Shown here: positions 39,501 to 43,231 of the stretch, one piece after another | How the letters are laid out: every line of letters begins with the position of its first letter | How positions within the stretch are numbered: the first letter of the stretch is position 1 | Assembly: GCA_003427395.1 (NCBI GenBank) | Contig: BFEA01000184.1 | Location: 2,038,006-2,081,236 of the forward strand | Source of the DNA: Chara braunii | Lineage: Eukaryota; Streptophyta; Charophyceae; Charales; Characeae | DNA length: 43,231 bases | Direction of reading: 5' to 3' | Program-made: the position numbers and the translations under genes | The notes under the pieces: model-generated | The model's input: the letters and a program-made list of their open reading frames with translations, nothing else | Database searches by the model: none | Told to the model about the DNA's origin: nothing

Positions 39501-42178
39501 TGATTGCAGCCTGCATAGTGCGGAAGGGGTACTTCCTCAGCTTTTTCTTTTTCCTTGATGCGGTAGCAACCATCTCTCTACTGCCAGTGATTACAGACAT
39601 TTTCATGAAGAACCTGTCGATAGCGAGAGCGGGAAGGGCAGCGAGGGCGGGGACAAGGGCGAGCCGATTGCTAAGATTTGTGAGAATGGCAAGGCTGCTG
39701 CAGCTGATCAAGATTGTGAGGGCGATCAAGAGGAGAGGGCTGTTTAGGCGGCGGCGGAGTGATGATGACGGAGACGACAAAGACCAGTCATCGGTGATCG
39801 ACTCTTCGAAACCCAGCAATGTGTGGCGACTTCTGTCGGAGCTTCAGACTCAGAAACTCATCTTCGGGGTTTTGGCGATGATGATTGCAGTTCCTCTTCT
39901 TCACAAGGACCTTGTGAACCTCTCTCCCCTGGCCTCCCTCAGCCTGCTGTTGGAGTTCCCCATTTTCTCGGAAGAGTTCAACTCCACACTAAAGATAATG
40001 ATCTTAGAGAACAGAGAGCAGAAATACGACCTGTTGTACATTGGCATTTGCAACATTATCATGAAAGAAGTGAGTGTATCCAGCACGGGGGTCGACATCT
40101 TCAGCACAAACGACAACAACAACAACAACAATGCAAATGGTGGCAAGAGATCCTTGCTGCTATCGGCATTTCCAGGGGACATCCACATGGCCTTGCAAGT
40201 CGTCACCAATGCAAGTGATGCCCCATCAGCAATGGGGTCAACAACAAGCATTATGGGGTCAGAGGAGAAGAACCAAAGGAGACTGTTGCTCGATACGTCC
40301 GCACATCCCGTTGAATATAACAGCCCAGAGGATGGAGGTGCGGGTACGGACAAACCCCCCGAAAATACTCTTGAGAAGAGATTACATGTACAGCTCAATC
40401 CTGGCACTGCTAAAGCTGATGCCTATAGCTGGCCTCAATCCATCGCAGTCCCAGATTTATCCCATGGCGAAGATGGCGACCAGAGAGGCGAAGAGCTTTC
40501 AGCAGCACTCACTGCTAGATGGGCGAAGGAACCTATGTTCCTGAAGAACCCTCGTGTGCGCAGCTTGATGAATTCCCCTCTGCCCGAGCTTGCTGACTCG
40601 GATGACAGCAACGTTGTGGGCGCAGGGTTGGGTGACCGTCATCTTGCCGGCGCCCTTCCATTGGACGAAAATTTGCCAGCGTCCACTTTGAGGAGCAGCA
40701 ACGACGATATCAGACGCCTGTTTAGTAAACAAGAAGGGCACGACAGCAAATCTCCTCCTGCTCCATCGCTAGTTCCTGCGAGGTTCGCATCATTTGTTCC
40801 CACATGTGAAGAAAGGGGCAAGTTCCGTCAGGTCTATCCAGATCCAATGCTGCAACCAGAGGGGAAAAAAAATGGGTATGAAGATTTTAGGCTTTTGGAG
40901 CTGAGTCATTTCCAGACGGACGGGGGGTTAAGCGAAGCGCTGTTCAGTATGAGGCCGAGCAATCAACTTCAGGCCGCGTTTAACGTTATCCTGACTCTTT
41001 TTGTGGTAGCATTGCTAGGTGTGTGGTCCTTCGTCTTTGCTCGCGATTCCAACCGTCTTCTCATCCAGCCAATAGAGAGGATGGTGTTTTTCATCAAGGA
41101 GCTTGCAGAAGACCCGGTATCGCTTGCCGGGAAAATCATCGGCGAACACCACGAGCAAGGACACGTCATGGAGACGAGTATGGTTGAAGGAGCTCTCATG
41201 AAGATAGCCAGTCTGACCAAAGTTGCTTTGGGAGAGGCAGGGCTAGATATCCTTTCCGAGAACCTGAAGGGGTCGGAGTTCAATCCACTGATACCGGGGA
41301 AGAAGATCCGTGCATGCTTCGGCTTCTGCGACATCCGAAATTTCACAGACACGACGGAGTGTTTGAAGGAAGAAGTGATGATGTTTGTGAATGAGATTGC
41401 GCAAGTGGTCCACTCCCGGGTTGTTTTTCATCAAGGTTCCCCGAACAAGAACATAGGGGATGCATTTCTGCTGGTGTGGAAGAAGACCACTCACATGAAC
41501 CGAGGAGGATTCGGAGGATCTCTATCTGCTCCGGTACCTAAGGGCCCAGGAATGTCCTTTGCCGACCGAGCCCTGAAAGCCTTCTTGGACATCATCCGTG
41601 ACATCGAGACTTCAAAATCACTTGCTCAGTATTCTCAGCATCTGTCCATTCAAGCTCGGATGCCCGGTTTCAAAATCCGGCTCGGGTTCGGACTGCATGT
41701 GGGATGGGCAATCGAGGGGGCAATTGGATCGAGGCACAAGGTGGACCCCACATATCTATCCCCCCATGTCAACATTGCTTCCAGGCTTGAGGCAGCCACG
41801 AAGCAATACGGCGTGATCCTGCTGATTTCTGAGATGGTGATAAAGTATTTGACATCAACAGAATTGAAGGCCAACTGCAGGAAAATCGACAGAGTGACCT
41901 TGAAAGGCAGTAATGAGCCTTTGAGTCTGTACACCTATAACACGATACTTCCTCAGAAAGATCTTGACGGCACCATTACCGACTACACGCGTAAGTTCGA
42001 GAGTGGTGTTGAGGCCTATATAAACGGAAACTGGGAAGAGGCTATAGAGTACTTGGAAGACTGCAAGGCTCTCTGGCCCAGCGACAAGCCGGCACAAGTG
42101 CTTCTGGCTTTCATGGCGACATATAATAACCAACAACCCGACAATTGGAGAGGATTTCGTGAACTCACAGAAAAATAG
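36551..42178 (+). CDS. CAPE: CAPE-type phosphodiesterase-adenylyl cyclase with voltage-sensor-like membrane domain (1875 aa)
   Basis: Residues 1-100 look disordered. The PDE (about 110-505) has H182/H186, HDIDHPGYTN (H222, D223, H226, N231) and CADISN (D392). A Ser-rich linker follows to about 935. Helices S1 (941-961), S2 (972-990; F980, D983), S3 (994-1014; D1003) and S4 with Arg at 1026, 1029, 1032, 1036, 1039, 1042, 1045 and 1048 resemble a voltage sensor. Helix 5 (1103-1119), a 360-residue loop and helix 6 (1478-1498) lead via IQPIERM to the class III cyclase: D1594 and D1637 (metals), K1633 and T1734 (adenine selection), N1741 and R1745 (transition state), an AC-type set. A TPR-like tail ends it. 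Both enzymes should face the cytosol. The ATG is the first after an in-frame TGA (36524), but its context is weak and an upstream exon is possible. No introns. The PDE lacks the usual Gln and Phe of the purine clamp (T444, C447). Role in motile-sperm signalling is inferred from the family. Confidence 0.93.
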   Translation: MSRYNASAGSWSRMVANPLSKTSPRGGDTDEVGENPKPQRSQTSGPQDMADWSAKGGLGHLGGSGKGLGKVSGKDADDDELERAPPFESPRSHDAESRAAVIQAFLEEQNVIYDTSKSISELLEDIDSWEFDIFLVKEEDLNRVVEHVCERLGLLDTFGIDRNAFTIFVSHIQSQYQSNAYHNFRHACDVMHCTYIFLTQTELGDLLSSLEKYVAIISALCHDIDHPGYTNSFLILTNDRLAVRYNDRSVLESHHSATTFRVILDRKNATAIETFSKEEKALIRKLIVGTILATDMAQHEDVLGALQARLVDTKPFQVSVPRRTEIMQEELSRQSNVAAAKGTASGLPKSDPSLAPSVQTGTEFGERQETFYQSSATEDAILLLKMLVKCADISNIIKPFFLSKRWAALLLIEWHRQGDTEKALGVPVSKFMDRDDPSTLIAMTCGCIDFIAEPMYIAMAGLAPKLKGVVQAHLSENRYLWEHYSMRYRRGSQEAALILGEHLPDLPPSKSFPQPRPEIERIKRRPRLASAATPMGGAYHLDPRVTEEQTPMLGVFQAGGSVRLIEWSSNNLPHTDDPSHQATPDQVDDSDGGDLEVLRRAAGGLPAIAEGSEHGKGVSRKEGVSSGSGTDAKNISPLQKAIAEIFPSSKGGMASLQRPSLSKDAGTSVIASSPLPQPLRPHGPSSAHGHAATSASQNFCPSVSSTVGSLWSRCASCCRAREANEIDPDQGGGSKETWDRSMSVNSSMSTNENTERGKRGFAAELVERIRDISFRVRDIAITHLAGEVMAEMNEDEISTIYSSNTSSFTGAEKSASTAAMVSLFSPKDSNRPEGISSKHKKELDPVTAALAPVEPSRTKAAGGPLTVAPESQVVASPIQPKSWSALTSNQVRLSSQVSSQMTEENKADGKPKAKESFMDRVRQQPWAIKLEHIQNGTSWQVTMIVCTLVGLFADDINQALFPKEYDKVVRGADFFCFFLFSFDLIAACIVRKGYFLSFFFFLDAVATISLLPVITDIFMKNLSIARAGRAARAGTRASRLLRFVRMARLLQLIKIVRAIKRRGLFRRRRSDDDGDDKDQSSVIDSSKPSNVWRLLSELQTQKLIFGVLAMMIAVPLLHKDLVNLSPLASLSLLLEFPIFSEEFNSTLKIMILENREQKYDLLYIGICNIIMKEVSVSSTGVDIFSTNDNNNNNNANGGKRSLLLSAFPGDIHMALQVVTNASDAPSAMGSTTSIMGSEEKNQRRLLLDTSAHPVEYNSPEDGGAGTDKPPENTLEKRLHVQLNPGTAKADAYSWPQSIAVPDLSHGEDGDQRGEELSAALTARWAKEPMFLKNPRVRSLMNSPLPELADSDDSNVVGAGLGDRHLAGALPLDENLPASTLRSSNDDIRRLFSKQEGHDSKSPPAPSLVPARFASFVPTCEERGKFRQVYPDPMLQPEGKKNGYEDFRLLELSHFQTDGGLSEALFSMRPSNQLQAAFNVILTLFVVALLGVWSFVFARDSNRLLIQPIERMVFFIKELAEDPVSLAGKIIGEHHEQGHVMETSMVEGALMKIASLTKVALGEAGLDILSENLKGSEFNPLIPGKKIRACFGFCDIRNFTDTTECLKEEVMMFVNEIAQVVHSRVVFHQGSPNKNIGDAFLLVWKKTTHMNRGGFGGSLSAPVPKGPGMSFADRALKAFLDIIRDIETSKSLAQYSQHLSIQARMPGFKIRLGFGLHVGWAIEGAIGSRHKVDPTYLSPHVNIASRLEAATKQYGVILLISEMVIKYLTSTELKANCRKIDRVTLKGSNEPLSLYTYNTILPQKDLDGTITDYTRKFESGVEAYINGNWEEAIEYLEDCKALWPSDKPAQVLLAFMATYNNQQPDNWRGFRELTEK

Positions 42179-42691
42179 GGTTGCACACGACGCTGGACCT
42201 GGTTTCCCGCAGGTGCCGCTTCCCCACCAATAGACAGGAGCCATCCGGGGCGGTACCAGTACCACGGGCCCACGGGGGGACCCCCGTATCACCCCCTGTG
42301 AAACCAGCCACCCGATGCCCCCCCCCCAACAAAAAAAAAAGGGGTTGCAGTGTTGCACACGATGGCAGCACAAGTTCAGGATCGACAAATACAGCAACAG
42401 GGAAGGGCTAGAGGAGGGGAGGGTCCAACTGGTGCCCCCCAGTGGCCCGGTTTCGAGCCTGAGCCTTCGCTATTAATATGAAGAACCCTCCCTTAGGTAC
42501 ATGGGTGGGCAGACGGGTTCTCTGGGTATGATAAGGGACTCTGGACTCGGTTTCGAGCATTTGCCTTAAAGTTCGTTTCTGATTGCAAAGTGCCTCTTCA
42601 CAGGAAGTACCCTGCTCAGTCAATCCCCTGGCATCCAGGGTAATCAATGCTGGCAGGGGAAGGTCTCCCAGTAGTTCCTAATCTGTTGTAT
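42179..42691. other. downstream region, no gene
   Basis: About 510 bp after the cyclase stop. GTTGCACACGA occurs at 42180 and again, as GTTGCACACGATGG, near 42353. A short hairpin ACGGGGGGACCCCCGT lies near 42273. No polyadenylation signal close to the stop was recognised. Confidence 0.5.
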
Positions 42692-42757
42692 ATTTCATAT
42701 GGGACCCTGTGCCCGGTTCACAGCACGTGCTGCTCCCAACGAATAGATCGGAGCCTT
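42692..42757 (+). repeat. short dispersed repeat, copy 2
   Basis: The same 66-bp unit as 31600-31665 (about four mismatches). Here it is followed by GAAATAAATACAG and an AT microsatellite instead of a pure A-run. AATAAA at 42760-42765 could act as a polyadenylation signal of the parent element. Confidence 0.78.
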
Positions 42758-42777
42758 GAAATAAATACAGAGATAAT

Positions 42778-42829
42778 TATATATATATATATATATATAT
42801 CGTCAAATAGATATATATATATATATATA
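42778..42829. repeat. (AT)n microsatellite, interrupted
   Basis: Two AT runs (42778-42800 and 42811-42829) separated by CGTCAAATAG. It abuts the inverted repeat at 42828. Confidence 0.95.
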
Positions 42830-42901
42830 CAGGGTCCCCAGCCCGTACGTACGGAGGTCCCTGGGCAGACCTCCGTACGTACGGGCGTTCGGGGTCCTGT
42901 A
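42828..42901. repeat. long inverted repeat with perfect 19-bp core
   Basis: GCCCGTACGTACGGAGGTC (42841-42859) pairs perfectly with 42868-42886 across an 8-base spacer. The outer parts (TACAGGGTCCCC and GGGGTCCTGTA) pair with a bulge. It may be the fold-back end of a DNA transposon; the other end is not in the window. Confidence 0.9.
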
Positions 42902-43231
42902 CGGGGTCCGAACCCAACGGCGTTCGGCCCCCGCCAAAAATGATTTCGGGGCCTAAAAATAATTAATTTTTTCTGATTTTTTTCTCGTGAGTTCTCTATG
43001 ACGTGAGGTACATGCCTGTAAATTTTCAAGTCATTTGGCTAAGCCAAATAAGAATTAAACATCGCCAAAGATGGCGGTGTCAAAACGTGCTCGCCCACGT
43101 ATTTTTTCCTAGGTTACCTGATCGAACGTCCGGGACCCCCCTGACCGTCCGGGGTTGTCCGCTCGGACAACCGGTCGGACATCCTCCCTTGGCAGACTGT
43201 CCGAGCCCGAACGACAAAAAAAAAAAAAAAA
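42902..43231. other. palindrome-rich, possible transposon end
   Basis: No gene. Contains the palindrome ATTTGGCTAAGCCAAAT (43033-43049), the hairpin GTTGTCC-GCTC-GGACAAC (43154-43171) and GTCCGGG/CCGGAC words. It ends in an A-run at the window edge. It resembles non-coding transposon sequence but no family could be assigned. Confidence 0.45.

Noticed and set aside
42440-42560. GGTTTCGAGCC and GGTTTCGAGCA as B-boxes of a tRNA-derived SINE.
   Set aside because: No A-box at the right distance and no tRNA-like fold could be seen.

Overview
The window reads as nuclear DNA of a streptophyte (green-lineage) eukaryote. The best guess is a charophyte alga such as Chara, or another early-diverging lineage with motile sperm. 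This is inferred from three things: (i) one large intact gene joining a class I phosphodiesterase, a six-helix membrane region and a class III cyclase in one chain, the architecture described as CAPE in basal plants with motile sperm; (ii) chromovirus-type Ty3/gypsy elements primed by a Met-tRNA-like site (TGGTATCAGAGC); (iii) long microsatellites, gaps and a sequencing-adapter remnant typical of a short-read assembly of a large repetitive genome. The species cannot be proved from the sequence alone.

Layout. 1-54 is a (GA)n microsatellite. 55-7811 is Ty3/gypsy element A (minus strand), with a complete 848-bp 3' LTR and a 5' LTR cut down to its last 48 bp. 7812 to about 14228 or beyond is gypsy element B (minus), missing its integrase and 3' LTR and carrying an assembly artefact at 11403-11688. 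A non-autonomous hAT-like element (14229-14958, 8-bp target duplication) sits in the DNA beside or inside the B LTR. 14967-16534 holds no recognisable gene. 16540-26548 is a structurally complete gypsy element C (plus strand) with two 1056-bp LTRs and a CCCAT target duplication. Its integrase is split by a second hAT-like element of the same family (22961-24263). About 27019-31192 is a decayed LINE (plus) truncated inside its reverse transcriptase. It runs into an R-U5 fragment of an A-type LTR and a short dispersed repeat ending in an A-run. 31705-32680 is an assembly gap. 32890 to about 34300 is the 3' end of gypsy element D (plus). 35004-35752 holds Harbinger-like MITEs. 35960-36440 is a G-rich minisatellite.

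36551-42178 is the only intact host gene: an uninterrupted 1875-residue frame. In order it has a disordered N-terminus, a PDE domain, a long Ser-rich linker, a voltage-sensor-like S1-S4 with arginine at every third position of S4, a fifth helix, an approximately 360-residue loop, a sixth helix, an adenylyl-cyclase-type catalytic domain and a TPR-like tail. Together these suggest a membrane protein that could make and destroy a cyclic nucleotide under control of membrane potential or an external cue. The PDE keeps its metal ligands but has lost both residues of the usual purine clamp.

The transposon proteins are mostly broken by frameshifts and stops and act here as a fossil record. Two elements carry arrays of transcription-factor-like motifs in their leaders: TGACGTGGCA in C, and W-box-like TTGACC in A.
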